64,000 nt of DNA from Anaerotignum faecicola (GCA_024460105.1 JANFXS010000006.1:124001-188000), one strand, 5' to 3'. Shown: positions 37,020 to 45,654, counted from the stretch's first letter. Program-made: numbers and translations. The notes: generated by a model from the letters alone, not told the origin.

Positions 37020-37199
37020 TCATTCATCTTTCAATTCCATGTGGTCAAGGGCATATTGCAAAGCCATGCTGATTAGTTCATTACGAGAACGATTCGTTTT
37101 TGCTGCTAAATCGTTATATTCCTCTTGCAAGGCTCTATCTATGCGTATCGTCATGGTGACAGATTTATCTTCTTTAGGTGTTACGATAAATTTCTCCAT
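37020..37199 (-). CDS. Ribbon-helix-helix (CopG/Arc-like) protein
   Basis: A 59-aa protein with beta-strand SVTMTIRID, then two helices (ALQEEYNDLAAKTNRSRNELISMALQYALDHM), the RHH fold of small repressors and antitoxins. GGAGGA sits 7 nt before its ATG. It reads against the integrase gene and is the only leftward gene in element A. A repressor or antitoxin role is possible; no toxin is adjacent. Confidence 0.7.
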   Translation of the reverse strand: MEKFIVTPKEDKSVTMTIRIDRALQEEYNDLAAKTNRSRNELISMALQYALDHMELKDE

Positions 37200-37348
37200 A
37201 ATGCAATTCCTCCATTGATTTTAATTACATTATAGTATTGACAAGGCACATAAAACTATGACACAATAGTGAGTTAAAATTATACTGTACTTTTGTGTTA
37301 CACTCTGCTATAATGCTAATATCAACCAAAACTTGGAGGTATGGCATT

Positions 37349-37873
37349 ATGAAAGATAAAGCAACCAAAAACGGAGTCAAAAAGCCGATTTTCAAGAAGT
37401 GGTGGTTTTGGGTAATCGTTGTCGTTATTCTGGCCGCTATCTTCGGGAATACTGGAACAAAAGACAGCGTTGAGGACGGAGCAAAGGACACTATCAGTTC
37501 AGCAGAACAGCAGACAGAGGAAAAGCAAAACGAAAGCACAGCAATAGATGATATTTCCTTTGTGGTTACCAATGTTCCTAATGATGTGACAGGTAATTGG
37601 AGAATTGCCTCAATCGCAGAAAACATTGAAATGCAGGACTATGCTTTGGACTACTACAAAGAGTATTTCAAGAGTGATGATGAAATCCATGCAATAGTCA
37701 ACTTCAATTACAAGACAACAACTAAAATCTCTGTCATGGGAAATTTGCTTGATGTGTCTGTGTATGAATATGTTGACAAAGAAGAACATGACGCTAAATT
37801 GCTTTTCAGTGGTATGCTTCTTAAAGAATACCATGTAAACAAAGATACTGGCGAAATAGAAGAAATACAGTAA
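37349..37873 (+). CDS. Membrane-anchored protein of element A
   Basis: A 174-aa protein. After basic residues (KKPIFKKW) a TM helix (WWFWVIVVVILAAIFG) anchors it, then a low-complexity acidic linker and an extracellular domain (DDISFVVTNVPNDVTGNWRI onward). No family recognised. GGAGGT 9 nt before ATG 37349. Cargo near the right end of element A; an exclusion role at the surface is only a guess. Confidence 0.65.
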   Translation: MKDKATKNGVKKPIFKKWWFWVIVVVILAAIFGNTGTKDSVEDGAKDTISSAEQQTEEKQNESTAIDDISFVVTNVPNDVTGNWRIASIAENIEMQDYALDYYKEYFKSDDEIHAIVNFNYKTTTKISVMGNLLDVSVYEYVDKEEHDAKLLFSGMLLKEYHVNKDTGEIEEIQ

Positions 37874-37878
37874 AAACG

Positions 37879-37915
37879 AAAGCCTTGACCACAAACAAAT
37901 GGTTAAGGCTTTTCT
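37879..37915 (+). terminator. Terminator near the right end of element A
   Basis: AAAGCCTTGACCA (37879-37891) pairs with TGGTTAAGGCTTT (37900-37912) with one G-U, then TTCTTTA. Confidence 0.8.
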
Positions 37916-37944
37916 TTATACTATCGTAATACTAAACTTACGGA

Positions 37945-38032
37945 GTGCTATGGAGTGATAGGCTAAGTTAGGGAAAGTAGAAATCCCAAAAAGGTAATAC
38001 GGGTAGCACTTATGGAGAGTTATGGAGAGATA
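37945..38032 (+). repeat. TATGGAG(A/T)G direct repeats
   Basis: TATGGAGTG (37950), TATGGAGAG (38011) and TATGGAGAG (38021) with a partial ACGGAGTG (37940) lie between the terminator and the chromosomal gene. Position next to the element end suggests integrase arm sites. Confidence 0.5.
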
Positions 38033-38076
38033 AGGCGAGTGCCTGTTAATCTTTAATGAATTATTTTGGAGGGCAT

Positions 38077-38430
38077 ATGGATTTTTATAAAAGGGCTTCA
38101 TTTATATGCATTAATATTCCGTATGGACGCGTCGCTTCATACGGCCAGATAGCGCGGCTTTGCGGCAGGCCACAAAATGCAAGGCAGGTTGGATATGCGC
38201 TTAAAATGGGATTGCTCGGCGATGTGCCTGCGCATAGGATTGTCAATTCAAATGGGTTTTTAAGCGGTGCAAAATCATTTGAAAACGAATATACACAAAA
38301 GAATATGCTTTACAGCGAAGGGATTGATACGGACAACAGCGGAAAAGTTAATTTAAAGTTGTTTGGATGGAATGTCACAACAGATGAAAAACTTTATTTT
38401 ATAGATTATTTTGAAAGAAACGGAATTTAG
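38077..38430 (+). CDS. Alkyltransferase-like (ATL) protein
   Basis: A 117-aa protein of the O6-alkylguanine-DNA alkyltransferase fold: IPYGRVASYGQIARLCGRPQNARQVGYAL is the DNA-binding helix-turn-helix with the Arg finger, but the usual PCHR active-site is PAHRIV, so no alkyl-accepting Cys. ATL proteins flag O6-alkyl lesions for nucleotide excision repair instead of reversing them. GGAGGG lies upstream of ATG 38077. It borders element A. Confidence 0.88.
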   Translation: MDFYKRASFICINIPYGRVASYGQIARLCGRPQNARQVGYALKMGLLGDVPAHRIVNSNGFLSGAKSFENEYTQKNMLYSEGIDTDNSGKVNLKLFGWNVTTDEKLYFIDYFERNGI

Positions 38431-38541
38431 TAAGAATTTATATAAAATTTTTGAGAAATTTAAGAAAAATATAATATACTATTTTCAAATATCATGTTAT
38501 AATGTACCACATAATCAATTTATGAAAACGGAGGTTGTATT

Positions 38542-39405
38542 ATGAAATTTAAAAAAACACTCGGCATACTTGCAGTTTCGGCGATCATGGCATTTTCGGC
38601 TTTTGGCTGCACTGGCTCCGATACTTCCGCTGCGGGCGGAAATGCTGAAGGAATGACTGCTGAAGACAGGGTTAAGGCGGCCAATGAAAAAATGGCGGAA
38701 GTTACAAGCATGGATTCAAATATGAAAATGGAAATGGATATGTCTGCCGGAGAACAGGCAGTTTCAACAGTAACAGATATGGATATTACATATTTTATGG
38801 ATCCTTTGAAAATGAAAATTAATATGACGATGGATATGGGAGAGCTTGGAAGCCAATCAATGGAAATGTACGCAGACGTAGTTGACGACGTTTATACAAT
38901 GTATGTAAATGACGGAACACAGTGGCTGTCACAGGAAATCCCGGCGGAAGCGCTTGGCGCATATGATACAAAAGAAGCTATGATGTCCTACCTTGGGGAT
39001 CCTTCAGCTTATACGGAAGTCGGAACAGAGGATATTGACGGGGTATCCGCTGTTAAGCTTGAAGGAAAACTCTCAGGAGATGAATTAAAAGAAGCTGTTG
39101 AAAGTTCAGGCTCTCTTGACTCACTTTCTTCCTTAGGGCTTGATTCAGCTACAATATCAGGCTTATATGAAGATCTCGGCGAAGTTCCTATATATGTATG
39201 GCTTGACGCTGAAACAAACTATCCTGTTAAATATGAAATGGATATGACGGCTGTAATGCAGAAATTAATGGATAATATTATGGCGGCCGCTCCTGAAGCA
39301 GCCAATGCCGAAGCGTCTATATCATTTACAAAATTCAAAATGTCTATGACATGCTCAAACTTTAATGAAGCTACAGATTTTGAAATTCCTGCTGAAGCCA
39401 AATAA
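38542..39405 (+). CDS. Lipoprotein with DUF6612-like domain
   Basis: A 287-aa exported lipoprotein: hydrophobic leader with lipobox SAFGC (Cys near 23), then a Met-rich beta-rich mature domain (AEDRVKAANEKMAEVTSMDSNMKMEMDMS onward), a pattern shared with DUF6612 and LolA-like carriers. It may carry a hydrophobic molecule at the membrane. Very high Met content is notable. GGAGGT upstream and a terminator downstream make it monocistronic. Confidence 0.8.
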   Translation: MKFKKTLGILAVSAIMAFSAFGCTGSDTSAAGGNAEGMTAEDRVKAANEKMAEVTSMDSNMKMEMDMSAGEQAVSTVTDMDITYFMDPLKMKINMTMDMGELGSQSMEMYADVVDDVYTMYVNDGTQWLSQEIPAEALGAYDTKEAMMSYLGDPSAYTEVGTEDIDGVSAVKLEGKLSGDELKEAVESSGSLDSLSSLGLDSATISGLYEDLGEVPIYVWLDAETNYPVKYEMDMTAVMQKLMDNIMAAAPEAANAEASISFTKFKMSMTCSNFNEATDFEIPAEAK

Positions 39406-39416
39406 TTGATTATTGA

Positions 39417-39453
39417 AAACCCTTGCTGTTTATCGGCAAGGGCTTTATTTTTG
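39417..39453 (+). terminator. Terminator after the lipoprotein gene
   Basis: CCCTTGC pairs with GCAAGGG with T-rich tail. Confidence 0.75.
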
Positions 39454-39530
39454 GTATATATTGCAAATAAACGTCCATGGTAGTATAATTCAAAAGATTA
39501 TTATAATATTTTATAGGAAGGGTTGGAAAC

Positions 39531-39809
39531 ATGTTTTATATTGTTCTTTTTTTAACGGCGGGTTTTTTGGTCGGTTACAAGTTGAACCTCTCAGACAAAA
39601 TTATTAAGATAAACGGAAGGATTCAAACAATATCGCTTTTTGCGCTTATATTTGTTATGGGTATGGGGATAGGCTCGGACAAAGAAGTGCTCAAAAGTAT
39701 ACCGGCGATAGGGGCTAAAGCATTGGTTTATTCTGCATTTGCTGTTTTTTTCAGCGTTTTGGCAGTTTATCTGTTTTCTTTTATAATAGAACGTAAAAAA
39801 GGGGAGTAA
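39531..39809 (+). CDS. LysO-type exporter, N-terminal part
   Basis: A 92-aa hydrophobic protein with three predicted TM helices and the motif MGMGIGSDKEVLKSI, matching the first third of the DUF340/LysO lysine exporter. The following gene carries the rest, so the transporter is in two chains. Each gene has its own start and ribosome site (GGAAGGG here), which argues for a true split rather than a recent frameshift. Confidence 0.7.
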   Translation: MFYIVLFLTAGFLVGYKLNLSDKIIKINGRIQTISLFALIFVMGMGIGSDKEVLKSIPAIGAKALVYSAFAVFFSVLAVYLFSFIIERKKGE

Positions 39810-39812
39810 AAA

Positions 39813-40400
39813 ATGAGCATATGCATTGTGATTGCGCTTGTAATAGGGGTTTTTGCCGGTATGTTTGTACCTTCAGAGCATAAAGAAGTTATAAACAGTT
39901 TGTCATCGGTTATATTGTACATACTCATATTTTATGTCGGTATAGATTTAGGGTTGAATAAAGATATATTTCCTAAAATTAAAAGTATGGGAGTAAAAGT
40001 CCTTCTTGTTCCGCTCGGTGAAATTATAGGGAGTTTTATAGGCGGAGCTTTATTAAGCTTTTTTGTTTCGGAAACTATGAAAGAAAGCCTGTCCGTAACT
40101 ATGGGTATGGGTTGGTACAGCTTTTCGGGGATACTTATAAGCGAGGCGGGAAATCCTGCTCTTGGAGCGCTTGCATTCCTGTCAAATGTTTTTAGGGAGG
40201 TACTGGCTTTCATAACAATTCCTTTTGCCGCAAAACATTTGAATTATTATTGTGCCGTTGCGACAGCCGGGGCTACGTCCATGGATACGACGCTTGGCGT
40301 TATTTCAAGGAATACAAACGGGAAAACGGCGGTAGTTTCTTTTATATCAGGAATGGTTATAACTATGCTTGTGCCTGTAATAGTGCCGATTTTTGTTTAA
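39813..40400 (+). CDS. LysO-type exporter, C-terminal part
   Basis: A 195-aa membrane protein with about five to six TM helices. GMGWYSFSGILISEAG and FVGIDLGLNKD-like sequence (YVGIDLGLNKD) are hallmarks of DUF340 (LysO, lysine export). GGGGAG ribosome site 3 nt after the previous stop; the two chains presumably assemble. Predicted to export L-lysine and toxic analogues. Confidence 0.75.
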   Translation: MSICIVIALVIGVFAGMFVPSEHKEVINSLSSVILYILIFYVGIDLGLNKDIFPKIKSMGVKVLLVPLGEIIGSFIGGALLSFFVSETMKESLSVTMGMGWYSFSGILISEAGNPALGALAFLSNVFREVLAFITIPFAAKHLNYYCAVATAGATSMDTTLGVISRNTNGKTAVVSFISGMVITMLVPVIVPIFV

Positions 40401-40452
40401 AGATATTTGTTTTGTTGTATAATAAGTTAAAACTGTATTCAGGGGTGCTTAA

Positions 40453-40830
40453 ATGGTTGTAGGTACAGGATGCGATATTATTGAAATTAAGCGTATCAGG
40501 GAAGCGTCGGAAAACTTAACATTTCTTAATAAATGCTTTTCTGATGATGAAATGGCGCTGTTTAGAAAAAGGAAAATGCGGTTTGAAACAGTGGCGGGTA
40601 ATTTTGCTGCGAAGGAAGCCGTATCAAAAGCATTGGGGACAGGTTTTCGAGGGTTTGGCATAAAGGAAATTGAGGTATTGAGAGATGAATTTGAAGCGCC
40701 TTTTGTGATATTAAGCGGCGGGGCGCTTAAAATTGCTCTTGATAAGAAGATAATGAATATTAAGGTCAGTATAAGCCACTGCCGAGATTATGCAATGGCT
40801 TATGCCGTTGCGGAAGGCGGCGAATTATGA
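40453..40830 (+). CDS. acpS: Holo-acyl-carrier-protein synthase
   Basis: Transfers 4'-phosphopantetheine from CoA to apo-ACP. The 125-aa protein has the family motifs GTGCDIIEIKRI with the metal-ligand Asp, FAAKEAVSKALGTGF with Glu ligand, and the C-terminal VSISHCRDYAMA. The stop overlaps the start of the bifunctional NAD(P)H-hydrate gene, a conserved pair in Firmicutes. ATG has an AGGGGTG site. Confidence 0.96.
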   Translation: MVVGTGCDIIEIKRIREASENLTFLNKCFSDDEMALFRKRKMRFETVAGNFAAKEAVSKALGTGFRGFGIKEIEVLRDEFEAPFVILSGGALKIALDKKIMNIKVSISHCRDYAMAYAVAEGGEL

Positions 40831-42377
40831 AAGTTGCAGACGGAACGCAAATGCATGCCATAGATAAAATGGCTATTGAAAAGTATGGTATTCCGGGAAT
40901 AGTTTTGATGGAAAACGCATCAAAAGCAGTAAGCCTGAAATGTATTGAAATTCTTAATGAGATAAAAGGAAGGACAGCCGTTGCCGTATGCGGAAGCGGA
41001 AATAACGGGGGAGACGGTTTTGCCGTTGCCCGAATGCTTTACTGTTATGGCATAAAAATATCGGTTATATTTATAGGAGAAGAGAAAAAACTGACAAACG
41101 ATGCAAAAGTAAATTTTGAATCGCTTAAAAAAATCGGCATTGATATTTGTACGGATATTAATTGTATTGAAAAATGTTTTAATGAAACCGATATAATTAT
41201 AGACGCCATATTTGGCACGGGATTTAAGGGAAAACCGCGTTTTCCGGCAAGCAAAGTTATTGAAATGATTAATTCCAGCGGCAAAAAGGTTATCAGTATT
41301 GACATACCGAGCGGTGTGGATGCGGATAACGGACATGTTGATACGGTTGCCGTAAAGGCAGATGAAACGGTAACGTTTGCCTACCATAAGATTGGCTGTA
41401 TATTGTATCCGGGAGCGGAGTATTGCGGAAATATTACAGTGGCTAATATATCCATACCAAATGATGTTGAAAATATGATTGAAATAAAAGGAAATATTGC
41501 CGCGCCAAAAGATATATGGAGTTTAATTCCAAAAAGGAAAGCAAGAAGCAATAAAGGGACATACGGCAAATTATTTGTAATTGCCGGAAGTGAAGAAATG
41601 ACAGGGGCGGGGGCTTTGTGCTGCAAAGCTGCCTACAAAAGCGGATGCGGCGTTGTCAATGCATGTACGCTTAAAAAATGTGCGGACGTTATGCATATAT
41701 TAGTTCCGGAGGCTGTTGTAAGGATACTTCCAGGATATGACGGAAAATTTTTTAAAGACAGTTTTGACGTTGTGAGCGAAGATTTAAGAAGGGCGGATTC
41801 CGTTGTTATTGGTCCGGGTATCGGCAAAGGAAAAGATGTTTCTGAATTTACAGAAAAAATTTTGTTGGAGGCGGAATGCAATGTTTTGATTGATGCCGAC
41901 GGGCTTAACGGAATTGCAGATTCAAAAAGTATTTTGAAAAAGATGAAAAAAATTCCGATTATTACGCCTCATCCAATGGAGTTCAGCCGCCTTACGGGGC
42001 TTGGAATAAACGAAATACTTGATAATACAGTCGGCGAGGCGCTTAAATTCGCAGAAAAGTATAATACGGTAGTTTTGTTGAAGGACGCAAGGACGGTAAT
42101 TGCTTCGCCATGGGGAGATTATTATATAAACATGACAGGCAACAATTCGCTGGCTAAAGGTGGAAGCGGCGACGTACTTTCCGGAATTATAGGAGGCTTT
42201 ATGGCTCAGGGGATAGAGCCGTATAAGGCGGCTGTCGCCGGGGCTTATATCCACGGTACATGCGGAGATCTGGCCTCGGAAAAACTTGGTATGTACGGGG
42301 TAGACGCCGGAGATATTGCCAGATATATACCGCTTGCTATGAATTTCATTAAAGACAAGGCAGAAAAGTTTAAGTAA
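40827..42377 (+). CDS. nnrDE: Bifunctional NAD(P)HX epimerase/dehydratase
   Basis: Repairs damaged NADH and NADPH hydrates. The N-terminal epimerase (about 1-215) has GSGNNGGDGFAVARML and IFGTGFKG; the C-terminal ADP-dependent dehydratase (about 225-505) has GTYGKLFVIAGSEEMTGAG, and the ribokinase-like end GNNSLAKGGSGDVLSGIIGG. The 516-aa length is standard for the fused form. It overlaps acpS by 4 nt and precedes the lipoprotein and alr genes in one likely operon. Confidence 0.95.
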   Translation: MKVADGTQMHAIDKMAIEKYGIPGIVLMENASKAVSLKCIEILNEIKGRTAVAVCGSGNNGGDGFAVARMLYCYGIKISVIFIGEEKKLTNDAKVNFESLKKIGIDICTDINCIEKCFNETDIIIDAIFGTGFKGKPRFPASKVIEMINSSGKKVISIDIPSGVDADNGHVDTVAVKADETVTFAYHKIGCILYPGAEYCGNITVANISIPNDVENMIEIKGNIAAPKDIWSLIPKRKARSNKGTYGKLFVIAGSEEMTGAGALCCKAAYKSGCGVVNACTLKKCADVMHILVPEAVVRILPGYDGKFFKDSFDVVSEDLRRADSVVIGPGIGKGKDVSEFTEKILLEAECNVLIDADGLNGIADSKSILKKMKKIPIITPHPMEFSRLTGLGINEILDNTVGEALKFAEKYNTVVLLKDARTVIASPWGDYYINMTGNNSLAKGGSGDVLSGIIGGFMAQGIEPYKAAVAGAYIHGTCGDLASEKLGMYGVDAGDIARYIPLAMNFIKDKAEKFK

Positions 42378-42434
42378 TAGACTGCATGGACCTTTTCGTA
42401 TAATAACATTATAAAAACGAAAGGGGATTATACA

Positions 42435-43070
42435 ATGAAATTTATCAGAGGTTTTGGGCTTTTATTCAGTCTGTTTGCCGCTGTGGCTATGTGCGGATGC
42501 TCAGAAGCCGGCGACAGCAGAAGCGCAATGGAAAAAATACAAGACCAGCTTACACAAATGCAAAGCTATAAGTGTACGGCGGATGTGACAAGGATTTCAA
42601 ACAAAGGCGAGAATACGTTCAGTACAGTGCAGTACTATAATTCAACCGGCGAGTATCGCATGGAGATAACCGCCCCGGAAAGTGCGGCGGGTAATTATAC
42701 TGTTTACGACGGAAAAAAGGTATATCAATACAACAGCAAGCTTAACAGCAATATGGCTGTTGAAGTTGATGAGAACCAGGCGCGCAACGAACTGTTTTTG
42801 GGCCAGTTTGTTAAAAATTACATGCAGAGCGAAGGCGTTGCGGTTGAAACGGCTAAAATGGATGAAGGAAGATGTACTGTTTTGGAAGCCGTTATTCCTG
42901 GAAATTATAAGTATACTTCTACTGAGAAGCTTTGGGTTGACAATGAAACTTTGAAGCCTGTGCAGTTTATAATATACGATATTGAAGGGAAAGAAAGATA
43001 TATAGTTACTTACAACGAATTTGAATATAATGTGGAATTTGAAGACGGCACGTTTAAAGTTCCGCAATAA
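42435..43070 (+). CDS. LolA-like outer-surface lipoprotein (YdcC-like)
   Basis: A 211-aa lipoprotein with lipobox AVAMCGC (Cys near 20-22) and a LolA-fold body with YKCTADVTRISNKGENTFS and CTVLEAVIP. The gene order acpS-nnr-lipoprotein-alr matches the ydcC locus in Bacillus, where YdcC acts in the envelope and sporulation; exact role unknown. AAAGGGG upstream. Confidence 0.82.
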   Translation: MKFIRGFGLLFSLFAAVAMCGCSEAGDSRSAMEKIQDQLTQMQSYKCTADVTRISNKGENTFSTVQYYNSTGEYRMEITAPESAAGNYTVYDGKKVYQYNSKLNSNMAVEVDENQARNELFLGQFVKNYMQSEGVAVETAKMDEGRCTVLEAVIPGNYKYTSTEKLWVDNETLKPVQFIIYDIEGKERYIVTYNEFEYNVEFEDGTFKVPQ

Positions 43071-43084
43071 ATGGAGATGTTAAA

Positions 43085-44248
43085 ATGTATTACAAACGAA
43101 CTGTGGCAGAAATAAATTTAGATGCGGTTGATTTTAATATTAAAAGAATAAGGGAAAAAGTTCCTTCGGGAGTGCGGATACTCGGAACGGTTAAAGCCGA
43201 CGGTTACGGTCATGGGGCTGTTGAAGTGAGCGAAGTATTGAAAGAAAACGGCGTCGATATATTTGCAGTTGCAATGTTGGATGAAGCCGTACATTTAAGA
43301 AAAAACGGCATAGACGACGAAATATTGATACTTGGTTTTACACCTGCAAATTATATTTCGGAAGTTATTAAATACGATATAATACAAACTGTTTCAAGCA
43401 TACATGAAGCCCAAATTATTTCTGCCGAAGCAAAAAAACAAAACAAAACGGCAAAAGTACATATTAAAATTGATACGGGAATGGGTCGGTTGGGTTTTCC
43501 GGCCTGTCCTGAGTCCGTAAAAAAGATAATTGATATAGCTGAAATGGATAATCTGGTAATTGACGGTATTTTTACACATTTTGCGGTAAGCGATATAAAA
43601 GATAAATCATTTACAAAAATCCAAAGGGATAAGTTTGTTTGTATAATAAACTCACTGGAAGAAAGCGGGGTTAATATACCCGTTAAGCATTGTGCAAATA
43701 GTGCGGCTATAATTGACTTTGACGATTTATTTTTTAATATGGTGCGCCCGGGTATTATTTTATACGGGCTTTATCCGTCGGATGAAGTTAGAAAAGAAAA
43801 TCTTCCTTTGATGCCGGCTATGAGCCTGAAAACTCAGGTATCATTTATAAAAGAGGTTGAAGATAAAACGACAATCAGCTACGGAAGAACATATGCGGCA
43901 AACGGAAGGCGGAAAATTGCAACGCTGCCTGTGGGATATGCTGACGGCTTTAGCAGGCTGTTATCCAATAAAGGGTTTGCAGTTGTTGGCGGCGTTAAAG
44001 TTCCTATTACAGGAAGGATATGTATGGATCAGTGTATGGTTGATATAACGGATGTTGACGGTGTTGAAGTTCAAGACGAGATTGTTTTGATAGGCAGAAT
44101 GGGAAATGCAGAAATAACAGCCGACGAAGTGGCTGAAATAATCGGTACAATTAATTATGAGGTTGTATGTATGATTGATAAAAGGGTGCCGAGGGTATAT
44201 TTTAAGGGCGGCAAAATTGTTAAGGAAGTTAACGCCATTAACAGCTAA
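43085..44248 (+). CDS. alr: Alanine racemase
   Basis: PLP enzyme making D-alanine for peptidoglycan. K37 in TVKADGYGHG binds PLP, FTHFA and ANSAA motifs follow, and the C-terminal Tyr in ISYGRTY with PVGYADGF completes the second active site face. 387 aa is typical. GGAGAT ribosome site overlaps the intergenic gap of only 14 nt with the lipoprotein gene. Confidence 0.97.
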   Translation: MYYKRTVAEINLDAVDFNIKRIREKVPSGVRILGTVKADGYGHGAVEVSEVLKENGVDIFAVAMLDEAVHLRKNGIDDEILILGFTPANYISEVIKYDIIQTVSSIHEAQIISAEAKKQNKTAKVHIKIDTGMGRLGFPACPESVKKIIDIAEMDNLVIDGIFTHFAVSDIKDKSFTKIQRDKFVCIINSLEESGVNIPVKHCANSAAIIDFDDLFFNMVRPGIILYGLYPSDEVRKENLPLMPAMSLKTQVSFIKEVEDKTTISYGRTYAANGRRKIATLPVGYADGFSRLLSNKGFAVVGGVKVPITGRICMDQCMVDITDVDGVEVQDEIVLIGRMGNAEITADEVAEIIGTINYEVVCMIDKRVPRVYFKGGKIVKEVNAINS

Positions 44249-44277
44249 AATATAATCGGAAACTTTATTGTATAATG

Positions 44278-44362
44278 CCTTAGGTTTGTGGGGAAAATAC
44301 TACTAACCTTAGGTGTGATAATTTTTAGTACATATTGTAATCTGTAGTTCAGTATATCACAC
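44278..44362. promoter_or_regulatory. Two nested dyads in front of mazF
   Basis: CCTTAGGTT (44278-44286) and AACCTTAGG (44305-44313) form a perfect 9-bp dyad. GTGTGATA (44313-44320) and TATCACAC (44355-44362) form a perfect 8-bp dyad around a 34-nt spacer. No antitoxin gene fits between alr and mazF, so these are candidate operators. Confidence 0.5.
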
Positions 44363-44403
44363 TTAAAATTAACTAACATTTTGTTTAGTGGAGTGTGAAA
44401 ATT

Positions 44404-44745
44404 GTGATAGTAAAAAGAGGAGATATATTTTATGCCGATTTAAGCCCTGTTGTCGGTTCGGAGCAGGGCGGAGTAAGGCCGGTTTTGATTATACAAAATG
44501 ATATAGGCAACAAATACAGCCCAACTGTTATATGCGCGGCCATTACCAGCCAGATTAATAAGGCAAAATTGCCGACACACATAGAAATTGATGCAGTTAA
44601 GTACACATTGGTAAAAGATTCCGTTATATTGTTGGAGCAGATAAGAACTATAGATAAAAAAAGGCTTAGAGAGAAGGTTTCCCATCTTGATACGGCCATA
44701 ATGAAAAAAGTAAACGAAGCGTTATTTATCAGTTTGGCATTATAA
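44404..44745 (+). CDS. mazF: MazF/EndoA-type mRNA interferase
   Basis: A 113-aa toxin of the PemK/MazF fold. [28 protein letters not shown] is the near-invariant N-terminus of Clostridial EndoA, with R and the later [13 protein letters not shown] region completing the active site. I chose GTG 44404 since GTGGAG lies about 10 nt before it and this start gives the family N-terminus. alr-mazF order is typical, but the usual antitoxin between them is missing here. Confidence 0.93.
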   Translation: MIVKRGDIFYADLSPVVGSEQGGVRPVLIIQNDIGNKYSPTVICAAITSQINKAKLPTHIEIDAVKYTLVKDSVILLEQIRTIDKKRLREKVSHLDTAIMKKVNEALFISLAL

Positions 44746-44755
44746 ATTTGAAATA

Positions 44756-44802
44756 AAAAAGGCACGCTTAAATTTCTTATTGATTTTTAAGAGGCCTTTT
44801 TT
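44756..44802. terminator. Bidirectional terminator between mazF and the peptidase gene
   Basis: AAAAAGGC...CTTAAA pairs with TTTAAG...GCCTTTTT imperfectly, A-tract one side and T-tract other. Confidence 0.7.
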
Positions 44803-44805
44803 ATA

Positions 44806-45531
44806 TTATTTATTTATGGCTGTCAAGGGAGAAACGGGATTTACAGGCACGCCTTCATAACAGACTTCATAGTGCAGATGAGGCCCTGTGGAATTTCCTG
44901 TACTTCCGGAATAAGCCACAGTTTGGCCTTTTACAACAGTATCGCCTGTTTTAACCGTTAGACTGCTGTTATGTGCATATTTAGTTAAGTACCCGTTGCC
45001 ATGGTCTATTTCTACTATATAACCGTATGAATTGCTGTATCTTGCGCTTTTTACAATGCCTCCGGCAGTTGCCGTTACTTTTGTTCCGGTATCGGCTGCA
45101 AGGTCTATTCCTTTGTGCATATTTTTTTCTCCGTTAATCGGATCGTTTCTTTCGCCGAATTCAGACGTAACGGTTCCGCTTAACGGAAGGCCTTCCGGTA
45201 TATTTGAATTTGCGGCCGCTTCTGTAATTTGCGGCTGCTGCGTTTTTTCGATTTTTAGCTTCTGATTTTGAAAACGGTTTGAAACTTCCGCTATTTTTTC
45301 ACTTTGTTTGCTGAGTATTTCGTCAGTATTTCTTATAAATGAAGTTTCCTTTTGTGCGTATGCAACAGCCGCCATAGGCTTTGTATATGCGTTTATACTC
45401 TTTCCAGTAACGCTGAATGCCAAACCCATTGTTGAAAAGACTATTGTATAAAACCCCAAAAGCTTAAAGTTGTTATATATATTTTTTTTTGTACGGATGT
45501 ATTTTGCGCGAGTTTTTCTGTTCAAGCCCAT
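44806..45531 (-). CDS. M23-family metallopeptidase (LytM-like)
   Basis: A 241-aa envelope protein: basic N-terminus, TM anchor (about 24-48, LGFYTIVFSTMGLAFSVTG), coiled-coil spacer (about 70-110) and a C-terminal M23 domain with HKGIDLAADTGTKV (first His), GNGYLTKYAHNSS, and GPHLHYEV (HxH). Probably cleaves peptidoglycan cross-bridges near the membrane, as in SpoIIQ- or MepM-like proteins. The intact metal ligands suggest activity. Confidence 0.92.
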   Translation of the reverse strand: MGLNRKTRAKYIRTKKNIYNNFKLLGFYTIVFSTMGLAFSVTGKSINAYTKPMAAVAYAQKETSFIRNTDEILSKQSEKIAEVSNRFQNQKLKIEKTQQPQITEAAANSNIPEGLPLSGTVTSEFGERNDPINGEKNMHKGIDLAADTGTKVTATAGGIVKSARYSNSYGYIVEIDHGNGYLTKYAHNSSLTVKTGDTVVKGQTVAYSGSTGNSTGPHLHYEVCYEGVPVNPVSPLTAINK

Positions 45532-45654
45532 GTTATCACCTTGTAATTTTATTTTAAAATACTGGTAATATTTTATTCATCTAAATTTAAAATATTCATA
45601 ATGTAATAATTTTGAATATTTTAAATGAGATTTATAACATGGGCGTTTTTTAGA

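Larger units (their letters stand above)
30340..38050. mobile_element. Element A: integrated satellite-like or plasmid-like element
   Basis: About 7.6 kb between the sigma factor and the alkyltransferase-like gene. It carries a Rep-type protein, PC4-like ssDNA protein, DUF5681, HNH, excisionase-like, resolvase, tyrosine integrase and RHH genes. Except for the RHH gene all read rightward. No capsid, tail, relaxase or conjugation genes are seen. The integrase sits near the right end with repeated TATGGAG(A/T)G motifs beyond. Boundaries are approximate and no att core was identified. Confidence 0.75.

Noticed and set aside
29977-38060. att core direct repeats for element A
   Set aside because: Only short A/T-rich matches (such as TTTAATG) were found, no better than chance.
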